The translations under genes and the position numbers were made by a program. Under the pieces are notes generated by a model. The model had not been told where the DNA came from. It saw nothing but the letters and a program-made list of their open reading frames with translations, and ran no database searches. From positions 2,480,001-2,544,000 of the forward strand of contig OY751489.1 of the NCBI GenBank assembly GCA_963565915.1: 64,000 bases of DNA, given 5' to 3'. This document shows, in pieces, positions 13,195-24,599 of the stretch (positions are counted from its first letter, which is position 1; the number at the start of each line of letters is the position of its first letter). The DNA is from Entoloma clypeatum (lineage: Eukaryota; Basidiomycota; Agaricomycetes; Agaricales; Entolomataceae).

Positions 13195-15549
13195 ATGGAT
13201 ATGGAAAATGATGGTCAAGAAACTGTTTCCGTCACTTTTGAGTGGACTCTCAGAGGTCTCAAGAATATATTTGAGTCCACAAAAGGTGATTCCAAATCAA
13301 AAGTAACCAAGTCTCCCAAGTTTGCTGGTGGACGGTGGCAGGTCAGCATCAACATTTGGCACGGTGCGAGTCTCTCGTCGTTCTTACAACCTTCTTGTCA
13401 GATCCTCTTTTATGCCAACGCAGGCGTATCCAAAGATAACACAGCAGAGGGTGGCTATGTTAGTCTCTATCTGTCGTGCGAGGTGAGCCTCTAACCGAAT
13501 AGATATCGAGTCCCTGACTCCACAATGTAAAGCCCACAACAGAAGAGAGAGAAGCTGCAATCAGTGATTCAGGAAGGTAAGCGTTGCACAAAAATTCAGC
13601 TTCATGCAGGTTCTTCGTTCTCAACGTGTAAAGATGGGTTCGAGATGGCGTTTACAGGTTCACTTTTGAGCTTCGGAGGTAGGTTCCCCGGGCCCGGGGC
13701 TTCATGGTGTCATTTGACCCTCAAATAAAAAAAATTCAGTGTCGCAAAGACGATGCTTTATAACTCCAAGGAAGCCAGCAACCATGCGTTCTCGCACAAG
13801 GTGAGCCAGACTCGGAGCCTTCCTAGATTAGAGAACAGCTGAAGAGTTATCAGACAGTGAACTGGGGATGGTGCGTGCTTCCTTGTGTGGTTGAGCGTTT
13901 CTTATTTTATTCACACCGCGACGACAGGGCACAATTTGCTCGAAGGGATGCCGTGTACTACCAAGCCAATAGTGTCAAGGCCCATGATGCCTTCATTATT
14001 ATATGCACAATAACATCAACTCCTGCTCCGCCAGTCCCCCAGCATACAAAAGCCAGGAAGCTAGTCCCCGCAGATCTTATCGCAACCGTCGGTGGCTTCT
14101 TGGATGATCCCTGTTATTCAGATGTAGAATTTCTCATACTCAAGGGCGGACAATCTTCCAAGCAGGCTCGCAGCATATACGCTTCTCGACAGATGTTGGA
14201 GAGGACTGAATATTTCAGTACGAGTGAGGAAAACCCGTTCTGTGATATGGGGATATACCGCTGATCCCCTTTCAGTGTTCAACTCAGGTTTTGCTGAAGG
14301 AGCTTCAACCCCTAGATCTCTTGAGGTTGCTAGCCGTATTGGGTCTGACAACCTTGTGATCAATGAGTTTGACGATTCGGATGAGGATGGAGAGTTGGAG
14401 TTATCTCCCATGGAGGAAGATCCATTGCCACATGTCTCTGTTTCTGTGGAATCCTCCACTGCTACCATCGCAGAAAATGCTATGGAAGAAGATGTCGCGA
14501 GCGCAGAAGGAATGCGCAACGTACGCGCGAAGTTGTCACATCCGTCCAGTCCTCGCAGCACTCACTTACCGTTCATCTCATCTCAAACACCAGAAATCAT
14601 AAAATATCCGCCGAAAAGAAAAGTAATCGTCAAAGACTTTGCATACTCTACATACTTCGCCGTCTTATTCTATGTAAGCGATAACCATACCTTATTTTTC
14701 TGTTCTTCTGAAAAGAAATCTAGATATACACTGATAGCATCATCTTTGCTCCCTTGTCCTCGTCTTTCACACCTCGTAATGGGTCTGAAACTGCTGTAAT
14801 CCAAAACACAGCCCAGCCTTCAACGCTTGTTGAACCCCCAGGGCAGGCCAACGTGCACAAACGAAGTTTGCAACAGGAATCAGCAACCAGGCGTGAATGG
14901 ATCGACGCTTGTCGAAAGGCGCATCCAGAGCGGCCGGAGCCATGTTCTGCGAAGTCGGTGTATAGACTTGCCGATCGTCTGTCAATTCACATTCCGTGTG
15001 CTTCTGTTGTTGATTGCATGATAGTGATGGGACTCCAAGAGTTGAGGGAACGAGCTTCACAGGCTGGTTCTCAGTGTCAATAACTTTTCGCTCTGTGCTG
15101 ACATCAAATTCTCATTTTAGCATATATTGAAGTCTTTAACAGTCCACAATATTGCGTATGAGGTGTTTTCTCCCTTTGCAGCTGCATTTGGTGAGATCCG
15201 CAGAGTCAGTATATCTTTTTCATGGAATTCCGGCGGGGCCCACAACGATACACGCCTACTTCTTTTACGATACAGGCTCAAGTCGATTTCTTCTTGACAC
15301 ATTGGAAAGAGATCCGAACATCAAATGCCATGCGGAACGTTTGGAAACAGATTCGAAATGGTAGACATCCTGGGTTCGAAGAAGGTTGGCAGTGACTTGT
15401 TAGCGACCATCCATCGTACTAACACTCGAGCTGGCTCATCAGTATGGCCAGTCATTGCTTCCAGCCTTGAATTCATGCCCCCTTCTGCAAACGAGGCGCG
15501 ATCTGAAACACCAGGAGATAGCTGGTTTGGGGATTCAGGACGTGAGTGA
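13195..15549 (+). CDS. MATH-like and BTB/POZ domain protein
   Basis: Likely substrate adaptor for a cullin-3 ubiquitin ligase. The ATG at 13195 begins a MATH-like region (VTFEWTLRGLKNIFE, later SPKFAGGRWQVSINIW, GGYVSLYLSCE and NWGWAQFARRDAVYY) spread over short exons to about 14030. A BTB domain follows: DLIATVGGFLDDPCYSDVEF near 14070-14125, a loop rich in Ser and acidic residues (about 14290-14600), and a second half with VKDFAYSTYFAVLFY near 14630 and SVYRLADRL near 14950. The last exon, joined over an intron at about 15390-15440, gives FEEVWPVIASSLEF and stops at 15549. Exon joins are inferred by eye, so exact boundaries may shift. The long acidic insert inside the BTB fold is seen in many agaric homologues. 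Confidence 0.75.
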
Positions 15550-16438
15550 CTTCGTTCGGACAAACGGTAGCATCTTAAATTACATGAAATTGTTGTGTAT
15601 GGCCATGGATAAATAAAAAAGAATCACAGAGTCATAAAAGAAGTTAGGACTAAGAAAACCATCACCGATGCTACTACTGATAGAGAAATTCTTTGTGCCG
15701 GCAACCGAGGTTCCTGTGAGGGACGATCATGAGACGAGCGTGATGGAACTGCAAAATATTATGTGCATGGGATCATTCCAGCCAAAGTAAGAGTTGGCTA
15801 CCCGCCATGGTGACCTTGAGCATGTAGGGATATCGAACATACAAACTTGCGAGAAGATACTGCAGGAGGGGCTTTGGATAGAACATTATTCCTGAATTCG
15901 TGTGCCAGAGTCCATCTAATGGAACAGCCTTACCAGGAGGAAGACTTGGAGGTCCGGATGTGGGGGCAACCACCTGCTTGGGAAGTCCTCAGTGGTATGG
16001 ATAGGTAATCTTCGTCATGCCAGAAGAAGTTGATTGACCATGAACGCGACGCATCGCAAAAACACATGAACTGTGGCCTGATCCTTGTATGTTAAGAAAG
16101 ATCAACATGACAAGGGGCTTTCCCCCCCGATCAACGTCTTAAAATACCTGACCACATGTATGTAACATGAGGGCGTTCCCAACACAATAGACTTGATTCA
16201 AAAAAAAAAGGTTGAGCGAATAACGGACAGCCGAGAGTCGGATATTCGGGGTCAATTGCTCGTTCTAAACTGTCTGTCACACGTCTCCAGCTCCAGCCAC
16301 AAATATGCAATGGTGGGTAAACGAACACTCGAAATGCTAAAGTTCGGGCTGCAGTTTTCTTAAATGTCATTCAAATTAGAGACTTGACCATACTCACAGG
16401 AAAGGAGAAACACATCCTACATGATAATTTTGTGAAGG
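15550..16438. other. intergenic region between convergent MATH-BTB and GRASP genes
   Basis: Almost 900 bases between two convergent stop codons. One minus-strand frame (15773-15973, starting MVAPTSGPPSLPPGKAVPLD) reads like coding sequence but has no neighbours in frame and no motif I recognise; it could be the tail of an unannotated exon or chance. The rest shows nothing apart from a poly-A run at 16200. Confidence 0.4.
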
Positions 16439-17752
16439 TCACCGTGAATCACCGTTCGTCAGGGGATCAAAAGATATGGGTTGTTCATCGTTCAGAACTG
16501 AAGAGTTGCTGCGGGGTGTACTTTGATCGTGGAAGGCTGGATGATCACTATGATTTTGATCAGAACCTGAGCCATGTTCGTGGTTTGAAACGTTGCATCC
16601 ATAGGTCTCCAGAGTTTCACCAGCAGCCTGGGAATAGAGGGCGCGAGTTCCTAGGCTTTCTTGAACCCATTGATCTTGTTCTTGCCGTCGCCATTCTGCA
16701 AGTTGCTCAGGACCTAAATGAGATTCAGGATGTAGATCTGCAGGAACGAAAAGTTCCGGCTCTTCAAACGCTTCTTGGAGTTCTATTGGAGTTGTTCCAG
16801 GCAGGCGATCGGCTGGCTGAGGTGGAATTCTATGCAAGAGGCCGAACCTTAACACGAATTTATTGTCAAACAAGAGTAAGGAAAATGCCAAATAGGAAAA
16901 CACACCCGAAAACGCATCCTAAAAGACCCTCTCCGCCCCAATGGCGATTTGGAATCAGGACAACCTCTCTAAGGGCACTGAGGACTATGTCAATGGATTC
17001 TTTGGGCAAGAGATTAGTGGATGGGTCTCACTCAAAGTCATACGAATAGACGTAAACTCTCAGCGGCTTATCGATATGCTGAAATCCAGTCAGTCAAAGG
17101 ACTCCCTGAGCAGCATGATCACGAACCGCTTCAACAAGGTCATAGAAATCACTTTCTGCGCCAAGGACTCCTCCGGACCAGCCTGATTATGGACAGTCAA
17201 TTTGGCGTTGAGGACGAAGCTTGTTTTATGGAAAAACCTAATATCCAATCCCCCATGGGAACAAGTCCTGCGCTTTCGGCTGGGCTCCCCTCGAGGACAT
17301 CCAGGACGTGCCAGACGTTGTCCGTTGCGGTCTCCGGTCCGCACATACGCATGCTCAAGCCTAGCAAGGAGGGTTGAAAAGCAGAACTTTGCTGTTGCGG
17401 TGGAGTGTCTGTTTGAGACCAGGTACGTGAAGGCGCGATGGGCACGACTTGTCGGTCCCCTGAGTCTCATTCCTGAGGGAAAGATACGGGATCCCTCACC
17501 TCTCGTCTGCTTACTTTTACTGTTCCATACTAAAAGGGTTAAGATGCGCCCTTCATGCTGCTCGACTATTCTTTCCAGTTGGAAAGCGTCGATATTGTTC
17601 ACGCTGGACAAGGCATCGCCTTCGAAGCCAACAACGAAATCAAAAAATGGCTCAATAGTCGTCTTTGAAGCCGGGGACGATGGTGTGACCCTAAGGACAT
17701 GTAAAGCGCGTGAAGGAAGTTGTTTCGTTGAACTTGACTGGCCAGCTCCCAT
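16439..17752 (-). CDS. GRASP55/65-type Golgi stacking protein
   Basis: Peripheral Golgi/ER-exit-site protein acting in membrane tethering and unconventional secretion. Start ATG 17752 gives MGAGQSS: Gly2 with Ser6 fits N-myristoylation, as in animal GRASPs. Two tandem PDZ-like subdomains follow: the first with LHVLRVTPSSPASKT and FVVGFEGDAL, the second with NVWHVLDVLEGSPAESAGLV and GDWILG, continuing over introns into WSGGVLGAESDFYDLVEA, LRVYVYSYDFD, VLIPNRHWGGEGLLGCVFG and FGLLHRIP. These join through GT-AG introns near 17017-17064 and 17106-17152. The C-terminal third is Pro/Ser/Gln-rich and unconserved, ending at 16439. The gene seems complete and is divergent from the PPR-like gene. Confidence 0.9.
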
Positions 17753-18100
17753 CGTAAAGTCGGAGGAGAAACAAGCTCACTTAAGCACGTGATATATAGA
17801 CAAGTGTATAGATCGAATCTCTTGCGTTTAAAAGCAATTTATTCGCAATAAATGGCGAACGACACCGATGAGCAAGCTTAGGCAGTGATTAAGGCTACAT
17901 ATACTTACAGAGCCATCCATATGAAGATTGGTATGAACTTTGCTTGCTGCAGAAATAGCACGTGATCGTTTGTCGCAGAGTTTGCCAACGCTACTACGAC
18001 CAACGAACGGGTTTAGGGAACACCAGATCGTGCGGAATGTGGTATGTGAATTCTTTATCTTCACGTATTCTACACTGAGTAACACCCACCCAGCTGATCT
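17753..18100. promoter_or_regulatory. shared upstream region between GRASP and PPR-like genes
   Basis: About 350 bases between divergent start codons; promoters of both genes are expected here. No specific motif is claimed. Confidence 0.4.
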
Positions 18101-20413
18101 ATGTCCCTTTGTCGCCCTTTAATTACACAAGTCCATGTCCGAAAGCTCCCTCACTGTCAGCTCACTCCAACCTCACCACACCCTGGTAGCAGTATCGCGA
18201 CTAATCGTCCCAATCTCCGACTCCCAAGGACTGCCCGTGTTCACTATCCATCCTGTCCTCTCAGAGCCACGTCACTTTCCGTATCGCCATCCTCCTCACA
18301 CGCATCGAAATCCTTAACCATAACCTCCACCTTGGAAAGAGTCGCAGAAACTGGCGTTCCAATCACTATAGAAGACTACAAGGAGCGACGTCACCGTGAC
18401 CGATTTTCCATTGCCAATTTACCCGACTCTTCCTATCTTCATGTCCTGTCCCAAGCCTTGGAGACTGAGCCAAGCACGTTAGCTGACTACGTGGCTTTAG
18501 ATATTCTCGAGGTTTTTCAGGGTTCTAGCGCTCGGCAGGAGAACCTACTTCGACAAATTCTGTCTATGAACTTTACACGTTTGAGTCGTGACGTTCTTCT
18601 ACGAATATTACAACGCCTCGACAATACTCCCAATGGCCTGAAATTCTTGACAACAAGAGCTGTTGAATCGCTTGTACGGACGATATCGGCAGACTCAGTC
18701 ATTCACGCGGTCGATCGAGGACTTGCCCAGATTATCCATCCCACGCTGGTCGAGCGTGTCAAGTGCTGTCGTGCCCCAGGGGGTGTTCGTTCTGTCGATT
18801 ATCATCCACCTGGCATCATCTTCTCTGCTTTCTCAATGATCCAGAAACTGCTCGTGCTAGCACTCCACCAGCAGGGATTGGAACTTTTTCAAAGTCTGGT
18901 CAAACTCAGACAAGTTCCCCCAGAAGCTATTTATGACATCGGTATTGCTTCTGACGACTTCAATACCATAATTCGCAAAACGCTGGTCAGGGCTAGTCTT
19001 CATTGGAATTGGCGAACTTTGGCCACTGTTCTCCTCAAAGGCATCCTAGACTCCGCCCCTTTGCCAAGTCCCGACATGTTGGAACTCAATAACGATGTCA
19101 TTTACGCTCTTCTGGACACCCCGACTCGTCAAGACATCCGTGCGTGCGGCCATTTGATTTACCGGGTTCACAAACATGCGCCTGTCCCGAACACTGTCAT
19201 CCGACAATTCTACGATCGTGCCGCTGAACAGTTGGCGACGGACGAAGCGGCGGCTTTGTATTCCTTTACAAGGTCCCTTTCGGTACTTCGTACACATCAT
19301 TACCCTCCTCCACAAGGTGTCGCACTGCCGTGGCTTATGTTGCATCTCACATCTGCCAGTCATAAGACCCATTTATCCAGGGTACTTGCGACGGAGGTCC
19401 TGAGAGACAATCTCTCGATCCCTTTGCAACATTGTGCACCGTTCATCGCTGCCACAGCAGCTCAAGGCTATGGAACCCTGGCCCGCAACTTATGGGAAAG
19501 ATACGCTCTCGGAAAGAAGAAAGAATTTATCGTGGGTGATTGCACCTTGATGATTCGGATGGTTAGTCTCTTCGCCAATCTTTCCAAGCGGGCGAGTGTT
19601 CGATATGAATTGGAGCGTTCGAAAGCGTCGGCCGAGTCTTCAGACCTTGAAATTTTGAAGAGGCATATGGAAGAGTTGAATACCTTCTTGGACCGCATTT
19701 TGTCGGAGTTCACGGCCCATCATCAACCCTTGGCCAAAGCACCTCATCAAGTGTTGACTTCGCTTGCTAGGGCAGACTTCATCCTCGGTAAATTTGCTGA
19801 TGGTCTGAAATGCTTCAGCTTTTTGGCTAGGCGCAAGGAGTTGCCTGATTTGCATGACGTCAATGTTGTTTTATCGGCATTGGCCCAGCTTTCACCACCG
19901 TTGGCTGTCAAAATGACACAAAGGATGGAAGAAAAAGGTTTGCGGCCTGATGCTGTTACCTTTGGTACCATCTTGCACCATGCTCTTCGTCATCATGACA
20001 AAGAAGTAGTAGATTTCATGGTGCGACGGATACACGGCCTCCAGGACAACCGGATGACTCTCAAGTCAATGGTCGGCCTGATTCGCGCTACTATCATGCC
20101 GTTGACCGAAGAATCCAACGGCGAGAAAAGGGCCAAGTTGGAAATGGCTCTGCGCTTAATTAAATCCTTTCCAGAGACAAATATCTCGGCCTCTCCACAA
20201 ACGGGCAAATACCTCGTCTATCGGTCGCTCGAGGTAGAAGACGCTATATTGGCCCACGAATTCTGGACGCTGTGTTTGAAAGACAGCACAGAGTGGCACG
20301 ACAAAGAACAACGACTTTTGCGTGGTCTTATCGCACGGATGATTAAACGACATCACCAGCAGTTCGAAAGCAAGCATCTAGCCCTCATGCTCTCGCAACT
20401 TCGCATCAGTTGA
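18101..20413 (+). CDS. large PPR-like mitochondrial protein
   Basis: Intronless gene for 770 residues. The first about 80 residues are rich in Arg, Ser and Pro with few acidic residues, a typical mitochondrial targeting sequence. The body is all-helical repeats; the clearest pentatricopeptide-like unit is near residues 590-640, around MEEKGLRPDAVTFGTILHHA. PPR proteins bind organellar RNA and act in its processing or translation. The lack of introns is unusual beside its neighbours, but the frame is fully open. The specific RNA target is unknown. Confidence 0.7.
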   Translation: MSLCRPLITQVHVRKLPHCQLTPTSPHPGSSIATNRPNLRLPRTARVHYPSCPLRATSLSVSPSSSHASKSLTITSTLERVAETGVPITIEDYKERRHRDRFSIANLPDSSYLHVLSQALETEPSTLADYVALDILEVFQGSSARQENLLRQILSMNFTRLSRDVLLRILQRLDNTPNGLKFLTTRAVESLVRTISADSVIHAVDRGLAQIIHPTLVERVKCCRAPGGVRSVDYHPPGIIFSAFSMIQKLLVLALHQQGLELFQSLVKLRQVPPEAIYDIGIASDDFNTIIRKTLVRASLHWNWRTLATVLLKGILDSAPLPSPDMLELNNDVIYALLDTPTRQDIRACGHLIYRVHKHAPVPNTVIRQFYDRAAEQLATDEAAALYSFTRSLSVLRTHHYPPPQGVALPWLMLHLTSASHKTHLSRVLATEVLRDNLSIPLQHCAPFIAATAAQGYGTLARNLWERYALGKKKEFIVGDCTLMIRMVSLFANLSKRASVRYELERSKASAESSDLEILKRHMEELNTFLDRILSEFTAHHQPLAKAPHQVLTSLARADFILGKFADGLKCFSFLARRKELPDLHDVNVVLSALAQLSPPLAVKMTQRMEEKGLRPDAVTFGTILHHALRHHDKEVVDFMVRRIHGLQDNRMTLKSMVGLIRATIMPLTEESNGEKRAKLEMALRLIKSFPETNISASPQTGKYLVYRSLEVEDAILAHEFWTLCLKDSTEWHDKEQRLLRGLIARMIKRHHQQFESKHLALMLSQLRIS

Positions 20414-20861
20414 TAGGAGGGTTCTCCGCCGTGTCGTAGCACCTTGCCATGCGAAACGCTTTCTCGCTCTTGCTTGTTTTAAGGGATTAGGCCCCTTCAT
20501 ATGACGGAAACGGATCCCCGTTCACGTGGCGTTAGATGCTTGAATGGGTTGATTCCGTAAACTGCCTTACAATCACTCCCGGGAGAGATGTGAGGGATCA
20601 GAAGAGGTTAAGGTAGTAGGGAGGGGAAGAACCGACGCGAACGGGTTCCGGGGATGTCTCTTGATAGATACCCATGTTAGGGTATGTATCCATGTCTAAG
20701 TTTTGTCTGGAGGTTTTGAAGAGGTTTGTCCTGATTGAGTTGCAAGTAAGTCATGGAGTTAGCAAATACCGTACCACGGGAACAACAAACATGCGGTTTG
20801 TTCAAAAGGCGAAGTCCGTTGGCTGTTACTAGTAGGATTGGTTCTCTTGCATCGTAAGACC
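20414..20861. other. intergenic region before the Zn2Cys6 gene
   Basis: About 450 bases holding the 3' flank of the PPR-like gene and the upstream region of the transcription factor gene. No repeat or RNA gene seen. Confidence 0.4.
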
Positions 20862-23697
20862 ATGTCTATGGCTCGTTTGGCGAAAGAGAGCCACCAATCA
20901 GCCATGCCGACTGCGGACAACAATATCAATCAAACACACGAGCTGCGATCCCAAAAGAGCAAGAGAAAGTATGTCGATTGTCCCGATCTTTCTCCGCAGC
21001 CGCTTCCCCCCACGTTCCCCACATTACATTCCTCCATCTTCGGGACCTCACACTATTACATCCTATGTCATCGTCATTTTTTTTCGTTATCTGTATGAAA
21101 TCTGACCTGCAACTGCGCTATAATTAGGAGGCAGTCGCAAAGTTCGTAGCTGGGGACGAGTTCAAGAATCCCTTTCTCACATGTCTCCATAGGTTGCGAT
21201 GCCTGCAGAGCCCGCAAGGTTCGCTGCGCCAGAGAGAACCCAGAAGATCAAAAGCAGTCTTGCAAGCACTGTATCACCCTTGGCATCCTTTGCACCTACG
21301 ATTACCAGCCAAAGAAACGAGGGCCTCCGAACTTGTAAGGATCTATGACGTATATCGAAAGGAAGAGTTTCCTAACATTCACCGAAAAGGTATCTCCGTC
21401 GCCTAAAAGAAGCAGCAGCAGCCGCATCCACGACTCCGCCGGACGAACGAAATGAAGAACCCTCTGTTTCTCCGACCTCCCCACCAGTTACTAACCCTTC
21501 GCAGAGCAAATCATCGCCTTCCACGGGGCCTAGGAGCCCACCTCTCGAGCCCTCTTTAAGCGCCTTGCCGCCAGCGACAGCTGTTCACATCCCTCCTTCA
21601 CTGTACCCTATCGCAGCAGACACATACCACCCTCATTATCCTCCCAATCACCTGCCAACGGCTCCATATAAAGGTTCTCGTGGTATGGAAATCCATACAA
21701 ATGGCAATGCCGGCCCCCCTTTGCAATCTCCACCCAAGCGTGAGGATCCTCAGTCGTATAATTCTCCGCCTCAAGAACCCTTCAGCAATTATCACCCGTA
21801 CGACTGGTCATATAAACACCATCAACTGCCCACTATGCCCCCTCCCCTATCTTTTTACTGTCAGCCCCATCGATTGGAGGAAATCGCGCCTCGCGATACT
21901 ATATCTCTCATTATTGCTCTTTTTTTCGATTTCGTATATCCCCTCACCCCATGTATCCACAAACCTTCGTTTATGGCAGACCTCCACGCGCGAAGAGAGG
22001 AGCGTGACCCCCTTTTCTTCGCCCTGGTTATGTCCACGGTGGCATCTACACTTGTTCAAGTACCGCGTTCGTACCTGCCAATGGAAAGACCAGTGGTCAG
22101 GAAACTTGCTCAGGTAAATTACTTCGGGTTCATGGCCTGATACGTGACTCCAAGATGACCTCCATCAGACGTGCTATGAAGCAAGTCGACATGTAACTGT
22201 CGCGTCCTATGATCCTCCAACATCAACGCACGCTGTTATCCGATATCTGTCAGTGATGAAAGTCTATTTGAAAGTCTTTGCGCTTGCATTCAACGTTACT
22301 TTCAGCGATTGTGTCTACCATTTCTGCGAAGGACATGACGTTACTCAACATGCTACGTTCGGGGAAGCTGCCCATATAGCAGTAACGCTGAGGATGCACG
22401 AAGAAGCGGCCTATGAAGGGCTTGATCCGATTGAGAGTGAAGTCAGACGAAGAACGTTCTGGTTACTTTTTGGAGGTCAGTATACTTGCGACTCATGTGC
22501 ATGGTTCCGCTGAACGGACTCCCGTTCTTCAGCTGACAAGTCAATGTCAATACTTCTCGGACGACCGATTTGTTTACGTGATGAAGATTGCACCGTCCAC
22601 TTTCCCAAGGAGTTGGACGATGAATAGTATGTGCCTAGCAAGGTTTCCTGATGTCCAGGAGTTCAACACCTTTCCATAGCATCACCCCCAGTGCATACTT
22701 GCCACAACCACACGGAAAAACTGCCATAGTATCGGGCCTGAATTATATATCAAGGATATTTGCTCTTTTAGGAGAGATCCTGGTTCGCATCCGCGTTGAT
22801 AAGCGTTCTCCCCCTCAAGGTCAATACGTCACAGCGAGACTAGAGGAAGTCCAGTCTCTGCATGTCCGGATACTCGCCGCTCTGATGCATGCACCCGAAC
22901 CTCTTCGTCTAAAACAAATACACGCGCCGAAGACACATACTTCCGTCGAATATGGAGGAGCAGGCTTCCGTCAGGCTACTTTCGCGGAAGTCAAGGATTT
23001 CTTTGACAACCCCAAGGCCTCGCGGGCTAATGCGTTGAATCCTTTCCTCGTCATGCAGGCAAACCTATACGTCACTCAGGTATTTCGAAAACCCTCAATA
23101 TACCCATTGTGCTCATTCGACACAAGCAACTGGTCCGCTTTGTCATAGAACAGTACCGAGATGAACTCATCACCTCACTCCAGGGTGGAGTTGATGAAGC
23201 ACAAGTCGCGGAAGATCGTGAAGTCGTTGCAAGAGATTTACTGAACATTCTTCATAGGTCAGTGCTTCCACATTTCATACCTTTTACCCACTTTAAAAGA
23301 TCGAAGTATCCCTATCCAATCAATTGCAACAAATGGACCTAGTCTGGTTCGTCTATGAACAGATCTCAATCTCGTAGAATGCAGTTTTACCTTCGCTTCC
23401 AGGTTCACAAAGTCCGTTTCGTGGCCTCGACACTGCTGGACGCTGTTCGCAAGGCCGAAACAGCGCCTGCATCTGCTGCAAGGGCGCACGCCTATTTGTG
23501 TATGTTTTATCTCTTCTCATCAGATTATCATTGCTAGATATCTGGGCAGGGGACTTCCTGAGTATCTTGTCAGAGATTGAAAGGAATTACCTGTTCGTCA
23601 TGCCCTTTAGCTTCACGGTTATGTATGCTGACAAACTAACAGATTGGATGATGACAAGGACGGTACTTCAAGTGGGGAGGGGATCATCACGAGTTAA
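20862..23697 (+). CDS. Zn2Cys6 transcription factor with fungal-specific middle domain
   Basis: Nuclear DNA-binding regulator. The binuclear zinc cluster is in the exon at 21193: CDACRARKVRCARENPEDQK, then SCKHCITLGILCTYDY, six Cys in the normal spacing with an enlarged loop. A basic segment (KSKRK RQSQ) precedes it and seems to be assembled from a 14-nt microexon at 21128-21141. After a Pro/Ser-rich linker, the Fungal_trans domain runs from about 21870 to 23490 (LIIALFFDFVYPLTPCIHKP, FGEAAHIAVTLRMHEEAAYE, ESEVRRRTFWLLF). The last exon ends GTSSGEGIITS with the stop at 23695-23697. Start chosen at ATG 20862; 20904 is an alternative. Target genes are unknown. Confidence 0.82.
21128..21141 (+). 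other. predicted 14-nt microexon in the Zn2Cys6 gene
   Basis: Flanked by AG at 21126-21127 and GT at 21142-21143. Splicing 20968 to 21128 and 21141 to 21193 restores frame and gives KRK-RQSQS-CDACRARK, the usual basic run before the zinc cluster. Direct splicing of the flanking exons breaks the frame. Confidence 0.6.
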
Positions 23698-24229
23698 GCT
23701 TGTCAAGCTTGCTCCTCTGTCTCCAACTTTCCGACCACGGCCTGACCACTGACGATCATGTAATTCGCATGCACTTGTTCTGTTATTCTATATGACTACA
23801 GTGAAGACTTGTATCCTTGGAAGTTGCGACTGATATACTTAGCCTTTACTTTATTAATTTCATGGGGGACATAGTACTTTCACTGTCAGTTCGTTGAGTT
23901 CGGGTGACACTGGCACTGCGTACATGGGTTTTGCGGCAATTGCTGCGGAGGATCGGGGCAGATGACTTACTTCACTCCACCACCTTCTCCCGTGCTCCTA
24001 AGTCAACCCATTTCTGCACCAGCTGAGGTGGCGAAAGCCACGAAGACAAACAAATCATCAAAGGGAAAGGCCAAACCCAACTTCACCGTACTGTGCCATT
24101 TCAATCAATTCGTCGGGCCTGTGACGCGTGACACGGTGCGACGAAATTCACTCTTATAATACTGGTTGATCTGGTGCCTCAACCAGTTATATTAGGCTTG
24201 TTTGCTCTTATCCTCGACACCAGCGGAAA

Positions 24230-24238
24230 CTATCACTC
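24230..24238. repeat. left target-site duplication of element E
   Basis: CTATCACTC; identical to 41995-42003 on the right of the element. Confidence 0.85.
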
Positions 24239-24368
24239 CAGGCTCCTGAACCATCCGCTCGAGGGGGAGGAAGGATGTGCGATATCTTATCCGAGTATGA
24301 CTAATTTATTTGTTCATCCAAATATTTACACGTACAAACAAAACTGAACATCCAACCTCCCCCATGAG
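24239..24368 (+). repeat. outer half of the left TIR of element E
   Basis: Inverted copy of about 41866-41994, differing at a few bases and small indels. The arm continues at 35286 after insertion X. Confidence 0.88.
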
Positions 24369-24599
24369 TAGGGTTGCGGAAAAAACCCTCTGTTTTTTAC
24401 CAGACCCCTTTTTTACTGGTAAAAATGGTCACATGCTTGGTAAATTACCCCCTCCAGAATATCACTGGTAAAAAATATACTTCATGTGATACAATTGTGT
24501 TTTTTTTTTTTTTTTTTTTTTTGTTGTCAACAATTTGTATAGCGGTATACTAGGGGTACAGTCCGCTTGACATAGAGTAAACTACATCGATCCGAGGAT

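Noticed and set aside
24500..24522. Poly-T run as a terminator
   Set aside because: It is the poly(A) tail of the minus-strand LINE, adjoining the target duplication.
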